Counted from the stretch's first letter, positions 19,701-29,226 are shown. The stretch is 64,000 nucleotides of DNA from DATKEJ01 sp963768715 (GCA_963768715.1 CAVYJC010000007.1:434001-498000), one strand, 5' to 3'. Translations and numbers: made by a program. The notes: generated from the sequence alone by a model not told the origin.

Positions 19701-20612
19701 CAGCAGGCCCTGGTCATCGAGCAGTAAATCGCGGATGTAACCCAGCGACAACTCCTTTGACCAGGAATCGACGCCATCGAACCGCATCAACCCCTGTCCG
19801 CGCACGCCGGCCCACACAACTCCGTCTTGGCCAAGGTCCAGTGTTACCGGGGGATCTTCGCCTGTAAGATACAGACGCGCACTACCGTCCGACGAATGGA
19901 CCATTCCAGCTGCCGTTGCCAACCAAAGCGATCCGTCTCCGGCTTCTCTCATGTCGAAGACGATAGGCTTCGACTCCAGTCCTGGTACGTCAAACGAGTC
20001 GAAGCGGGAGCCTGTGAAGGCGCGGAGCCCTGGCCCGGATGCGACAAGCTGACCCGAGGCACGTTCCAGAAATGACAGCGGACGTTCACTGGATCCGGTC
20101 GTGCCAAAGTCGAAGCGCTCGAATTCCTGCCCGAAATAACGATAGACGGCGCCTTCGACACCGACCCAAACAGCTCCCTTGCTGTCTTCGTAGAGTGACA
20201 CTATGTAGGGCTCCGGCACAGCGCCCTCGGGAAGGTATGCCGTAAACTTTCCGTTGGAGTATCGGGTGAGGCCCCCCCATTCGGTGCCGATCCAGAGATC
20301 TCCAGACGAAGCAGCGAGCATCGTCGTGACACGATCCCCGCCCAAGCCCGGTGTGGTAGCCGACTCGTAGGACACGAACCGAGAACCGTCGAATCGAACC
20401 ACACCCTTTTCGGTGCCGAACCACATGTACCCGTCGACCGTGCGGGCAATCGCCGTGACCGTGTTCTGGGGCAGTCCGTCTTCCACGGTCCAGCTTCGAT
20501 GGACGAATCCGCTCGACCCGTCGCTCGACTGCGCATGGCTCGAGCCCGTCCCGAGAAAGGACACGAGAATCACCAATGGGAGTGCGATCAAGTTCGCCCG
20601 AATGATCGTCAT
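16701..20612 (-). CDS. Hybrid two-component system protein (propeller sensor, histidine kinase, receiver, AraC output)
   Basis: Single-chain sensor-regulator of the HTCS type that in Bacteroidota usually controls glycan use. Order seen in 1303 residues: signal peptide; Reg_prop beta-propeller repeats to about 690 (many GLPQNTVTAIA/WIGTEWGGL-like units); Y_Y_Y domain (RFRSRLNGYDEDWV); membrane helix near 757-777; HisKA with phospho-acceptor His in FANVSHEFRTPLTLI (about 799); ATPase (NLISNALKFTPSGG, DTGPGIP); receiver with Asp in VVSDVMMPRLDG (about 1103); C-terminal AraC helix-turn-helix (SISEIAYQVGFRSPSHFGSAFRKAYG). All key residues are present. No glycan enzymes adjoin it, so its target is unclear; the divergent FAS1 gene is one candidate. 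Confidence 0.95.
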   Translation of the reverse strand: MTIIRANLIALPLVILVSFLGTGSSHAQSSDGSSGFVHRSWTVEDGLPQNTVTAIARTVDGYMWFGTEKGVVRFDGSRFVSYESATTPGLGGDRVTTMLAASSGDLWIGTEWGGLTRYSNGKFTAYLPEGAVPEPYIVSLYEDSKGAVWVGVEGAVYRYFGQEFERFDFGTTGSSERPLSFLERASGQLVASGPGLRAFTGSRFDSFDVPGLESKPIVFDMREAGDGSLWLATAAGMVHSSDGSARLYLTGEDPPVTLDLGQDGVVWAGVRGQGLMRFDGVDSWSKELSLGYIRDLLLDDQGLLWIAGGDDGLHRLQPALFHSLTNAGVPAGESVLRVAQSKDGAIWTGSLYAGILRYRDGVIRQFTTEDGLPGKSATVIAMDANGDIWSRSGSWLFRFDGQRFQGIDVGQDINPYGATSITALEGSATGGLWLGMPGAVARFDQDRLSGIVPIPQYRAVHPGHLHEDSKGNLWVSADRGVLCRITGGQSTCFDQSNGVPPFVIRDVHENMDGTEWFGTYGGGLCRLADERVRCIGPAEGLADNTVHEIFDDAYGFVWFSSNRGVSRVRRSELEAVFAGTRPRVEPDTYGPADGMPSSECNEGGLQARDGTLWFPTVRGLTFVDPREALSYRVGVARAYVEGLVADGSNVELSGDATLPPGSNRLSFEFTGIYFSAPDKLRFRSRLNGYDEDWVTTGSQRSATYTGLAPGTYSFDVQAAVGSGDWSPSATLNVRIAPFYYETLWFRLMAAILVLGLLGVAYRRRVGRLLMHERLKHSEAETRRLAELDAAKSRFFANVSHEFRTPLTLIMSPVNDALEKGGLSLDDERRYRLIMSNARRLLRLINQLLDLSKLDAGRFRIEMKAGDFSSLVEQLVQSFQPLAERNAVSLGFRTQVAGRLARFDANVITGIVNNLISNALKFTPSGGKVWISLAERGEDRVELVVKDTGPGIPRNALARIFDRFEQVDEIVGTDVFGTGIGLALAKELTELHGGVLLVESEEGFGSAFIVRLPLARPVGRDADIREVERPILLPEEGSLGTGWAIDKEEEAAAGPTVLVVDDNEDVRALVVDLLGPGFRIVHASDGQEGFETALQHQPQLVVSDVMMPRLDGIGLCRKIRSEPRLRHIPIVLLTAKADDDSAIEGLAAGADDYIVKPFHGATLRAKARNLIDSRRLMRDQFSQELVLGGTDIVLSSDDRQFAERLFSAVDSNLSLSSFNVTVLADEMGLSRRQLTRRSKAVFGLAPSHLILNRRLEIAAKMLTNKVASISEIAYQVGFRSPSHFGSAFRKAYGHPPGEHVKSGT

Positions 20613-20787
20613 TGGACAAAGTGCATGCGGTGGAAAACTCAGGCTATATGGTAGGCCCCTCCAAACGTTCGGTCAAGTCCTGAAAAGCGGACACGCGCCC
20701 AGCATTATCCCATCCGTTCCGAAACGCACCGGAGGTCGATCACAAACCTGAAAAAGAGACAAAGCAATAATCCTTTAGCGTTTATTA

Positions 20788-20817
20788 TTGCGTATATGAA
20801 CGTTTTAGTATTATAAT
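20788..20817 (+). promoter_or_regulatory. Candidate promoter for the FAS1 gene
   Basis: The spacer 20752-20850 is strikingly AT-rich in a GC-rich window. A perfect TATAAT lies at 20812-20817 with a weak TTGCGT 18 bases upstream (20788-20793). It points toward the FAS1 lipoprotein. No TAnnTTTG element was seen here. Confidence 0.35.
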
Positions 20818-20856
20818 AGGACTGTAATCAATAATCATAAACGTGCAAACGCAATC

Positions 20857-21441
20857 ATGAAGTCGCTTTTGAATCTATTTGGCGTTCTTAGTATCGTCGC
20901 CCTCGTCGTTTCGGGTTGCGCCGATCCGATATCTGTAAGCAACACCTCGGACGAGGCCCTGGTCGGTAAGAAGGACCGTGCCGCTGGACAGCAGACCCAA
21001 TCTATCGTAGATATCGCAGCCGGCAATCCAAACTTCTCAATTCTGGTCGACGCGGTGTCGCGGCTGGGACTCGTAAATACACTGGCGAACGACGGTCAGT
21101 TCACCGTTTTCGCCCCGACGGATTCTGCATTCGCCGACTTCCTTGTCGAATTTGGCTTCGACAGTCTAGGTGCTGTCCCCCTTCCCTTGCTTGAGCAGGT
21201 CGTCCTGTACCACGTGGTGGATGGCCGCCAATTCTCAAACTCTGTTCTCAAGAAGAAGCAAATGGAAACGCTTCAAGGTGAGTATCTGATGATCAAGGAG
21301 CGCGGCGTTCCAACGCTCGTCGACGCAAACGGTCGTGAGTCGAACATCATCACGAGCCCCGCGGGCCTGTTCGACATTCCAGCCAGGAACGGAGTCGTCC
21401 ACGCTATCCGTACCGTAGTCGCACCATACCTGGGAAGCTGA
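20857..21441 (+). CDS. FAS1 (fasciclin) domain lipoprotein
   Basis: Surface or periplasmic lipoprotein with one fasciclin adhesion domain. Lipobox: VVSGC (Cys 21). FAS1 landmarks: SIVDIAAGNPNFSILVDAV at the start, the H1 box FTVFAPTDSAFADF, VLYHVVDGRQFS in the middle, and the final NGVVHAIRTVVAPY. At 194 residues it is a single-domain protein. It is followed at once by a strong terminator, so it is monocistronic, and it is divergent from the hybrid regulator. Likely role is adhesion or matrix contact; no enzymatic function is expected. Confidence 0.93.
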   Translation: MKSLLNLFGVLSIVALVVSGCADPISVSNTSDEALVGKKDRAAGQQTQSIVDIAAGNPNFSILVDAVSRLGLVNTLANDGQFTVFAPTDSAFADFLVEFGFDSLGAVPLPLLEQVVLYHVVDGRQFSNSVLKKKQMETLQGEYLMIKERGVPTLVDANGRESNIITSPAGLFDIPARNGVVHAIRTVVAPYLGS

Positions 21442-21463
21442 CCCACCCGGGAGTGACCAACCA

Positions 21464-21507
21464 AGAAGGGCCCCGCCGATACCGAACGGCTGGGCCCTTC
21501 TCGTTTT
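21464..21507 (+). terminator. Rho-independent terminator
   Basis: Ten-base stem AGAAGGGCCC (21464-21473) pairs with GGGCCCTTCT (21492-21501), followed by CGTTTT. It ends the FAS1 transcript; the convergent S9 peptidase ends 28 bases further on. Confidence 0.85.
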
Positions 21508-21534
21508 GGTGCGCGGCACCCACCATTACGTCGG

Positions 21535-24313
21535 TCAATCCCCAGAGTACGGCACTCCCGTTGTAATCCACGCAGGGGCCGGCTCCCCTTTCAAATAGTG
21601 ATCAAAATACTCTTTCATCTTGATCGAGTAGTCTAGCTTGTTCGGGTACTTCTTCAGATGATGCGGCTCGCCTCGATATTGCAGGAATATGGCATCCTTT
21701 CCGTTGCGTCGGAGTGCGAGATAGAGTTCGATCCCCTGATACCACGGCACGGCTCCGTCCTCGTCTCCAAACATCAGGAGTAGCGGCGTGTGGACCCGAT
21801 CGGCGAAGAAGACCGGCGAGTTGTCGATGTAACGATCTCGCGCCTCCCACAGGCTGCCTCCTAGGCGACTTTGTGTCTTTTCATACTGGAATTGCCTGGC
21901 CAGGCCGCTTTCCCATCGGATTCCGTCATAGGCGCTCGTCATGTTGGATACCGGCGCTCCCGCAACAGCGGCTGCAAATATGTCGGTCTGCGTAATGACG
22001 AAAGCCGTCTGGTAGCCGCTCCACGAATGCCCGTGCAGTCCAATAGCCTTTGGATCTGCAAGGCCCATCTCGACGAGCTTCTGAACGCCCGGCACGATCG
22101 CTTTCGTGGCCGAAAAACCGGGCCTCCCGATCTCGAATCGAATGTCGGGCAGGAAGACGGCATAGCCATTGCTTGCATAAAGCGGGAAGCTCGGACGATG
22201 ATTGACAACGGGCTCGTTGAAGACGTGCAGGAGCTGCGACATGAAGCGGTAGAAATAGACGATCACCGGGTAGCGCTTCCCGGGTTCGTAGTTCCCCGGA
22301 CGAATCAGCACACCCTGCAGCGGAATGCCGTCGTCGCTGGACCACGTCAACGAGCTCGGCACTGCCCCAGGCAAAGTCCTTGATCTGCGGATTCAATTCG
22401 GTAAGCTTTCGAGGACCACGGAATTCCGGGCCGCTGACCCAGAGATCCGGGAATTCATCGTAGTCCTCACGCGTAAAGACGTACCTGTCGGTATCCTTCG
22501 CCTTTGCGACAAAGTGAAACCGTTTGTCCTCCTCGATCAGGCGTTGAACACCCTCAGTGCCAAGACGAGCGCGATAGAACCCCCAGTTCTTTCGGTTGTT
22601 ATCGTAAGAACTCAGCAGCAGCTGTTCCTTCGGCTCGTAAAACTGCCTGTCGGGATCGGTCCGAATTACCCGAAATGTTCGCCCCTCGGAGCGGCCGGCG
22701 CCGCCGGTCAGATCGACGGGCGCTTCGGCGCCGGAAAGAGGCACGTACCAAACGTCATACTTGTCGTTGATGAGGACGGCCTCGTCCTCCCCCACCCATC
22801 CCCCGATTCCATAGTCGGGCGGATCGCTCGGATAATCGTGATCTTCGTTCGAGAACGGGACCTCTACGCCCTCCGTCACGTTGCGCGTGTCACCACTCTC
22901 CACGCTGTACACGTACCAGTCAGGGAATCGATAGTAGACCACGAAGCGTCCACCTGGCGACAACGAGGCCGCGTGCTGTAGCCGCTTGGCCACCCTCATC
23001 TTGTCGCCCGACGTCATGTCGATCGTGTATAGATCAAAGAAGTCGCCGTCCCACGTTACCTCCTTGAAGTACGGAGCAGCCGCCTTTCCCAGCATCGTCA
23101 ACGCATTCTCGGGCTTCCCAACGCCCATGACATCCAAATCAGACAGGGCGGTCGCCGTAGCGGTCGAAAGGTCATACACGGCCGCGTAGGTACGCTCTTG
23201 TTCCTTCTTCCAAACCTTCTTCTGCTGCGGGATGATGCGCGGATCGTCCCAGTGCCAGACGTCGACCTCTCGCTTGGCAAGAATCGCTTCTGTATCGAAC
23301 GGGTCTGCAGGTCCTGTCGAATCCTCTGCCGACTTGGGGGCGACATCGGGCTCCGGACGATAGCCAAAGAAGAGACGTTCGCGATCCTTCGACCAGCGCA
23401 CGGTGTTCTTCGCGGGAATCATCCAACCTTCCGGAGCACTCGACGGAGGCACGATCTCCTGAACAGATGACCCGTTCCACCAGTAAACGCCCGCTTCTGC
23501 GGGTTTCCCACTGGAATCATCCTGCGTGGCAAGGAAAGCGAGCCAATCCACGTCCTTACTCCAAGTGAGAGAGGTGTAGTCGCCGCGTGGACGAACGTCC
23601 AGCGACGTTTCCACGACCGGATCCGCATCCAAGTCGCGGAGGTAGAGACCATCTCGAAGACTATCGGGTGACGCCACGGCGTACGCCACGACGGCTCCTT
23701 CTTCGTCAAATGCGAAATGTCTGACATCCTCGACCTCCGCAACGACAGACGATCCGAGTTCCTGGAGGACCAGCAAGGCGCCGAATTCCCGCTTGGTCTT
23801 GTCATCAGCCTTCGACTCCGTCGAGGTGCTATCCGCTTCATCCTTCGCCCGGAAACCGAGCCTCGCCAGCCAACGTCCATCGGCCGAAACCGCGAACGAA
23901 TCAACTTCGCTGAATTCCTCGATGCTGCCGGATTCAAGTTCGAGCAGTGCAAGACCCGGTTTGGGTTTCTCATCCTTGGATGCGTTCTCGGTTTCAGCAA
24001 ACGGCGGGTCGAGTTTCATGGCGACCCATTTCCCATTGTGGGAGATGATTGGACGGCTTCCGCGAGGAATCTCATAGCGAACTTCCGATGAGACAGATCG
24101 AACAACGACCGCTCCGTCTCCCCGATCAGGCACCGCGTGAAATGCGATCCAGTCGCCCTCGTCCGAGATTGCCGGCTGCCTGATCTGCCGGAATTTCATC
24201 AGGTCCACAAAGGTGAGCGCGCGCTTCTGAGCGAGCGATGTGTCCGAAACGGAGAGGACGAGCGCTGTGCCGGCAAAGAGCACAATGGCGATGTCCCGAA
24301 GGAATCTGTGCAT
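21535..24313 (-). pseudogene. S9-family prolyl oligopeptidase-like serine peptidase, one frameshift
   Basis: Exported peptidase with N-terminal beta-propeller and C-terminal alpha/beta hydrolase. Signal peptide ends LSVSDTSLAQ. The propeller is read from 24313 down to about 22350, reaching WGSAELVDV, after which the homologous sequence continues in another frame as WSSDDGIPLQGVLIRP to the stop at 21535. One extra base near 22345 accounts for the break. The second part carries the catalytic Ser in LHGHSWSGYQ, Asp in FGDEDGAVPW and His in EPHHLKK, so every catalytic residue is intact. The gene converges on the FAS1 gene. Sequence error is a plausible cause; if real, the peptidase is dead. Confidence 0.88.
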
Positions 24314-24342
24314 TGTCTTGAAGGAGTCGTCGGAAGTGTTCG

Positions 24343-26361
24343 CTAGTTCACCTGGATGGGAACCGTCGCGTAGGTCTTCCTTGGCTGGGCGTGGGTGACG
24401 TATCGAATCTCGTACGCACCGGCTTCCTCAGGCGCCGTCAAACGGAGCGTCCGCTTCTTCTCCAGACCCAGCGTCCCTTCGCTGATTCTCATGCGGGCTT
24501 TCCGGTGAAGCTCGTCCTCGGGACTTCCAACGGGAACGACAGTTATGAAGTCGGACGAATTCATCGTGCCTCGAACCACCACTACGATCTCGTCCGCTGC
24601 ACCCACCTCTCCCGGAGATTCCAGGGAGACGTTCAGGGGTCGGACTGCAACCGCGAGTCTCGCGACCACGGTGCGCGGACTAGCCGCCGTCACATATCGC
24701 ACCTCGTACGAGCCGGCGTCGGTGGGAAGATCGAGCGACACCGCTTTGCCTCGCACTCTGTTCCGATTACCGAGTTCGGACGGGGGTGAACCGGGGGCAA
24801 CGATCGTTATGAAATCATTCTCCTTCGTCGTTCCGTCGATCGTGATCTCGACATTGGATCCAACCAACAAATCGTCGGGCGCATGGAGAACGACATTGGA
24901 GGCCTCTGTTTGAGCAGCAGGTTGTTTGGTATTCGTCGCAGCACCGCTGTCCTCGATTCGAACGACCTCTCTGACCACCGTTTTCGACCGGGCGTTATTC
25001 TCCGCAAACACCTTGTCTCCGGTCAGGGCGACGTCGAACACACAGTCCTCGAACTGGGCGTCACCTATCACTCCGGCATTGCGACAAATCTCTTCCGCGC
25101 GATCGCGGTCGCTCTTCGCCAGATCGATGGAGCGAACATGCTGTTTCGGAAAATCCAGCAGTTGGTACGTGGCCGTACTCTTACCGGAATCATAGTCAAA
25201 AAGGGACTCCTGCTGGTGTATGCGCCACGTGTCACCGTACTGCCTGTGCAGCTTCTCAAATGTGAATGGCTTCGAGAATTGATCCCCAGAGGCGCTGAAC
25301 AGGTCGTTGGTTTCGTCGCCGTCAAAGTTGCCAAGAATACCCCGAACCGACCCTTTCATCTGTTCGGCAAGAACGACGCCAATGTTGAGGTGTCTTCCTC
25401 TGAGCCGCACCGAAACCCTGGACCCATCGGGCCAAGATATCATGTAGGCCCTCTTCAGTCGGCGAACGGTCCCTCCACTGGCCAGTTCCAGGCTCTGCAA
25501 CTGATTTAAAACAACCTTTGCCCCATCGACACGAAGGATTTCGGGCACGTATATCCCAACGCGAGTGCCTGCCACATTCATCGCCACCGCTGTGTTGACG
25601 GTGGCTTTGGATCCGTACGGCTCCTGGCGAGCCTGCAGCACAAAGGATCTAGACTGGCTCGCCACCAACGTGAACTCTCCCGCAGCCTGAAAATCAAATT
25701 TGAGCCCGTCCAGCGTGTAGAGATGTACGTCGTTGCACGAATTGCATGGCTCACAATCATCCTCTGGGAAACAGACGCCCCCAAAGCAGGACTCGCATTC
25801 GCCGCAGGGCAGCGTCCGATCCGGCCCATCGCGCTTGTCTCTGGTGTAGTCCCACGTATCGGTGCCGTCGTAGGGACCGCCGCCGTTGGCCCAGCTGTGA
25901 GCCGTCTCTGCGGGCCTGCCGTTGAGGTTGTCGGCATATTCATAGGCCTCGGCGTGACACGCCAGTTGGCAGGGGCCGGCCCAAAACTCGACGTCTGCCA
26001 GCGTAAAATCGGTTCCGGGAAGATTCCCGTAGTCGTACGGCGCAAAGCAGGCGTCGAGGCAATCATCGTGATCTCGGCATCCTTGATGCGTGCCGCACGT
26101 GTACCGAGTGACGACTATAATTGCCTTTCCATCTTCTGTGCACTCATTAAACTCGCTCTTATCGCAAGTGTCAGGGCAATCCGGCCCGCAAGCGTCACGA
26201 CACTTCGTATCGAGGGGCCCGAACTCGTTCCGTCGTTGGCCCATCACGCTCGACGCCAGGAGCAGCGCTGCAAGGATTCCCAGCAGGGCGGCTCTTCCCA
26301 GGCAGAAACATTCGCCGGATCCATTGACCCGATACACCTGTTTCCATTGCGGTCGAGTCAT
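24343..26361 (-). CDS. Secreted VWD-domain protein with phospholipase-A2-like motif
   Basis: Exported 672-residue protein with an unusual domain set. After a hydrophobic signal (about residues 24-41) comes a cysteine-rich part with CGTHQGCRDHDDCLDAC (about 89-105), which resembles the active-site helix of phospholipase A2, with a His-Asp pair. From about 205 to 390 is a von Willebrand type D domain (VHLYTLDGLKFDFQAAGEFTLVAS ... GILGNFDGDETNDLF). Two C-terminal repeats of about 90 residues follow (NDFITIVAPGSP ... YEVRYVTAASP and SDFITVVPVGSP ... YEIRYVTHAQP), a module also seen in bacterial VWA proteins. The start overlaps the upstream lipoprotein stop by four bases. Phospholipase activity is only a suggestion; the VWD call is firm. 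Confidence 0.8.
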   Translation of the reverse strand: MTRPQWKQVYRVNGSGECFCLGRAALLGILAALLLASSVMGQRRNEFGPLDTKCRDACGPDCPDTCDKSEFNECTEDGKAIIVVTRYTCGTHQGCRDHDDCLDACFAPYDYGNLPGTDFTLADVEFWAGPCQLACHAEAYEYADNLNGRPAETAHSWANGGGPYDGTDTWDYTRDKRDGPDRTLPCGECESCFGGVCFPEDDCEPCNSCNDVHLYTLDGLKFDFQAAGEFTLVASQSRSFVLQARQEPYGSKATVNTAVAMNVAGTRVGIYVPEILRVDGAKVVLNQLQSLELASGGTVRRLKRAYMISWPDGSRVSVRLRGRHLNIGVVLAEQMKGSVRGILGNFDGDETNDLFSASGDQFSKPFTFEKLHRQYGDTWRIHQQESLFDYDSGKSTATYQLLDFPKQHVRSIDLAKSDRDRAEEICRNAGVIGDAQFEDCVFDVALTGDKVFAENNARSKTVVREVVRIEDSGAATNTKQPAAQTEASNVVLHAPDDLLVGSNVEITIDGTTKENDFITIVAPGSPPSELGNRNRVRGKAVSLDLPTDAGSYEVRYVTAASPRTVVARLAVAVRPLNVSLESPGEVGAADEIVVVVRGTMNSSDFITVVPVGSPEDELHRKARMRISEGTLGLEKKRTLRLTAPEEAGAYEIRYVTHAQPRKTYATVPIQVN

Positions 26362-27278
26362 CGTGAACTTGCTCCTGGTGGACGCATTGCACCCTCTCCA
26401 TCAAGCGGGAAGAAAAGGAGCACCGACGGAATCGGAGACTCGTTGCCAAGCATCATGATGTTCGGCGCAGGAGGGAGAGCGGCGTCCAACGTGTCGCTCG
26501 GAGCAGTAACGTCCGGAAAGTACCTGCATGCTGTCAAAGAGGCGTAATGTCGCGCCGTTGCAGCGGGATAGGGACTCAGATACTTGAGAACGAGCTGCCA
26601 CGGCATCAAAAGCGCGGCACCTGCCGCTGCCTTCACCTCCGACGCCTCGGGACGGCAGGCCAATTCGAGCGAAGCGAAGACCAAAGCCGGTCCGAGTTTA
26701 CCATCGACAAGTTCTCGTAGCGATATTCGCTGCTGTTCCGTTAGGTCGCCCTTACCTGTAAAGGTTTGTCCCTGCCAAGTGACGGATCCCGCATCAGCGG
26801 CCGTTACCCGAACTGCCACCTCCTGACCTCCTGAGGAGTAGATAGCTTCCCCAACGCCTTGATCCGTTACTCGAGCAGTGAAATTCGTTTCACCGTATAC
26901 ACCCGTAACACTCCCGGAGCCGCCGGCGACAACGTCGCTGAGACTCTGAGGTGTAAATCCACTCACATCGACATCGAGCCTGAATACTTGCTCGTGACCA
27001 TCCGTGGCTTCTACCGAATAACGTCCATCCATCGGTGGTGGCAAATACCACGCTTGAGAGTCTGCCTCGATCACGAGTCCCGCGAGGGCAGTCCAAGCGG
27101 CTGGGCCTTCTACGTAGTCGGTGAGCTCCACCAAATCTCCAGGAGCGGCGCTGGCGGCATCATGCGCGACTTCCCCGTCAGGTGATGACTCCGGCTGCTT
27201 TTCCTTAGTCTCTGCATCACAACCGAGAAGGCCAATAACGAGGATCAGCGACAGGATGGGTCGAACGAAATCTTTCAT
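26358..27278 (-). CDS. Hypothetical lipoprotein
   Basis: A 306-residue lipoprotein of unknown function. Lipobox LLGC at Cys 20, then an acidic low-complexity linker (about 22-45) and a beta-rich domain (EVAVRVTAADAGSVTWQGQTFTGKG). Four-base overlap with the VWD-protein gene means the two are translated together. It lies 14 bases downstream of the repeat lipoprotein, so it is part of the same four-gene group. No family recognised. Confidence 0.75.
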   Translation of the reverse strand: MKDFVRPILSLILVIGLLGCDAETKEKQPESSPDGEVAHDAASAAPGDLVELTDYVEGPAAWTALAGLVIEADSQAWYLPPPMDGRYSVEATDGHEQVFRLDVDVSGFTPQSLSDVVAGGSGSVTGVYGETNFTARVTDQGVGEAIYSSGGQEVAVRVTAADAGSVTWQGQTFTGKGDLTEQQRISLRELVDGKLGPALVFASLELACRPEASEVKAAAGAALLMPWQLVLKYLSPYPAATARHYASLTACRYFPDVTAPSDTLDAALPPAPNIMMLGNESPIPSVLLFFPLDGEGAMRPPGASSR

Positions 27279-27292
27279 TTGGGATGGCTATT

Positions 27293-28549
27293 TCAGCTGG
27301 ACGCCGAGATGCCTTCGTCTTTCCTGGCAGCGAGGCTCTTGACGTCTACCTGGTCGATCGCATTCTTGATCACTTCCCATTCGACACCCTGCCCATCGAC
27401 TTCCACAGCGAAGCGCTTGGCTATGACGACCTGGATCTTTCCCGAGGGCCTGTTCCTCGTTGAATACGACTCATAGGCCGGAAAGCCCGCATACGTCGTT
27501 GTCCGCTCGAAACCGGTATCGCTTTCCTTATCGGTCTGCATCATCAACCAGGCATATCCACCCATCATCGCACCACCCCGCAGATTGCCAAGATCCTTGA
27601 TTTGAATTGTGAGCCTGGTGCGGTTGTCCCCTTCAGGCTGATAGGTTCCCTTCGCGGACGACTGTGTAATGCCCATGGTTCCGCCTTTCTCTCCTTCCGC
27701 ATTCGTCCGCTGCATACCGGGAAGCTCAGCAGGGAGCATTTCTTTCAATTCTCTGAAATCGATTGGATCGACCTTACCGCCGCTCATCTGGTTGAGCACG
27801 TCGCCGACGGTCTGGGGCTGATCGCTTTCGCCGGTCGCATCTCTCTCTTTGGCAGCCGGGAGGGCGGGCGCCTTAAAATCGGCCATGTCCGGCCTCTCGG
27901 GTGGCGCCTCACCTACGCCGGAATCCTTCATGTCTTCGAGACGGCCGAGATCGACCTTCTTCAGCGCGGCCTTAATCGCATCGGCGCTGACGTTATTTCC
28001 GTTGGCGGTAACGACAAATCTGTCGACAACCACGACGCTCATTTGACCCCGGCTCCAGTCTGAACCCTGTTCATACTTCACGTAAGCGGGATAGCCCTCG
28101 TACTTCATCGTCTTCTCGTATCCATTCTCGCTCTCATTGTCGATATCGATCATCGTCCATCCAAAACCCATCATGGTGATACCGCGCATCGAACCGAAAT
28201 CCAGAATCGTTATGTCGATCCCGCCGTTCTTGTCCTCAGGCTGGTATTTCCCCTCGGCCTTTGAGGTACCTATACCCATCATGCTGCTCTTCTCGCCACT
28301 GGCATTTGTGCGCGCCATTCCATCGAGCTTCTCAGGCAACAATTCTTTCAGGTCGCGGAAATCGACCGGTTGAACGCTCTCTCCGCCCCCAAGAAATGCG
28401 CCGAGCGCCCCGGCGGAGTCTCCCGCCTCTAATTTTTCCTGGGCGGCCTCAGCCATTTGTTTGATCTGCTCGGCTTTGTCACCGAGTCCACATCCGATAA
28501 CAGTGGTAAGCACGAAGGCGGCGACTATCGATTTCATATTCTGATTCAT
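27293..28549 (-). CDS. Lipoprotein with duplicated domain
   Basis: Lipoprotein (VIGC box) of 418 residues built from two copies of one domain. The copies share VQPVDFRDLKELLPEKLDGMARTN / VDPIDFRELKEMLPAELPGMQRTN at their starts (shown as pairs of similar segments), then GKYQPE, a central GGAMMGG-like glycine/methionine stretch, TTTYAGFPAYESY and a final VVIAKRFAVEVDG strand. Start chosen at 28549 to give a normal signal peptide; the frame reaches 28579. Function unknown; it looks like a periplasmic binding or stress-related protein. Located between two other envelope genes of the same strand. Confidence 0.8.
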   Translation of the reverse strand: MNQNMKSIVAAFVLTTVIGCGLGDKAEQIKQMAEAAQEKLEAGDSAGALGAFLGGGESVQPVDFRDLKELLPEKLDGMARTNASGEKSSMMGIGTSKAEGKYQPEDKNGGIDITILDFGSMRGITMMGFGWTMIDIDNESENGYEKTMKYEGYPAYVKYEQGSDWSRGQMSVVVVDRFVVTANGNNVSADAIKAALKKVDLGRLEDMKDSGVGEAPPERPDMADFKAPALPAAKERDATGESDQPQTVGDVLNQMSGGKVDPIDFRELKEMLPAELPGMQRTNAEGEKGGTMGITQSSAKGTYQPEGDNRTRLTIQIKDLGNLRGGAMMGGYAWLMMQTDKESDTGFERTTTYAGFPAYESYSTRNRPSGKIQVVIAKRFAVEVDGQGVEWEVIKNAIDQVDVKSLAARKDEGISASS

Positions 28550-28587
28550 AGTTGTTGGAGATAGGGGGACGGAGGACAATAGCGCGA

Positions 28588-29226
28588 TTACTTCGGAACG
28601 TCAAGTAGCAACGTCAAGACCTGCGTCTCAACGGCGCACTTGTCGCCGCAGCTTTTCGGGCCGGTGAGAAAAAGCACGAGCGCCTCCGCGTCGGGCCTGC
28701 CGTTTGCCTTTCGCGCCCGTCTCACGCCGGGGAGAATATAGCGGTTCAGCGGATTGACGGCAGGAGCATCGCGACGAGGCGCAACCAGGCCGTAAGCCTT
28801 CGACGCAACTTCAAATGTAATAGTAGGATAGGTAGAGGCAGGCAGGACTTTCTGTTCAGAGACGACGGGCAGTTTGCCGGTTCTGTCAAAGAGCTTGGGC
28901 AGGTGGAGAAGCTTTTCGCCGGGAGCGTAGCGGACCTTGATTTCGAATACCTCGGACTCATCGAGACTGACGAGTTTGTCCCCGCGAATCAGGCCGGAAA
29001 ACAGCACGACAGGAGTCGCTTTCCCAGACGGTTCATCGACCTCAATCGTCAGATTCTTCAGAAGCTCGGGTATCGTCCACTGACCGATCCTGAAGATGAC
29101 CGCGTGCTTCTCCGTCTCGCCGATGGCGAATCCTATTCGTTGCTGCGCGAAGGCGTTCTCAGTTCGCAGGAGAGCCACAACAGCTAACAATGCGGCAAGA
29201 ATCAGGATACTTGGTCGTCTTTCCAT
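28588..29226 (-). CDS. Hypothetical secreted protein
   Basis: About 212 residues with an N-terminal signal peptide (ILILAALLAVVALL, cleavage near AFAQ). The mature part is beta-rich with a CGDKC pair near the end. No family recognised. It is the first gene of the minus-strand envelope group that ends with the VWD protein and is divergent from the sigma factor. An ATG at 29244, six codons earlier, is an alternative start. Confidence 0.7.
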   Translation of the reverse strand: MERRPSILILAALLAVVALLRTENAFAQQRIGFAIGETEKHAVIFRIGQWTIPELLKNLTIEVDEPSGKATPVVLFSGLIRGDKLVSLDESEVFEIKVRYAPGEKLLHLPKLFDRTGKLPVVSEQKVLPASTYPTITFEVASKAYGLVAPRRDAPAVNPLNRYILPGVRRARKANGRPDAEALVLFLTGPKSCGDKCAVETQVLTLLLDVPK

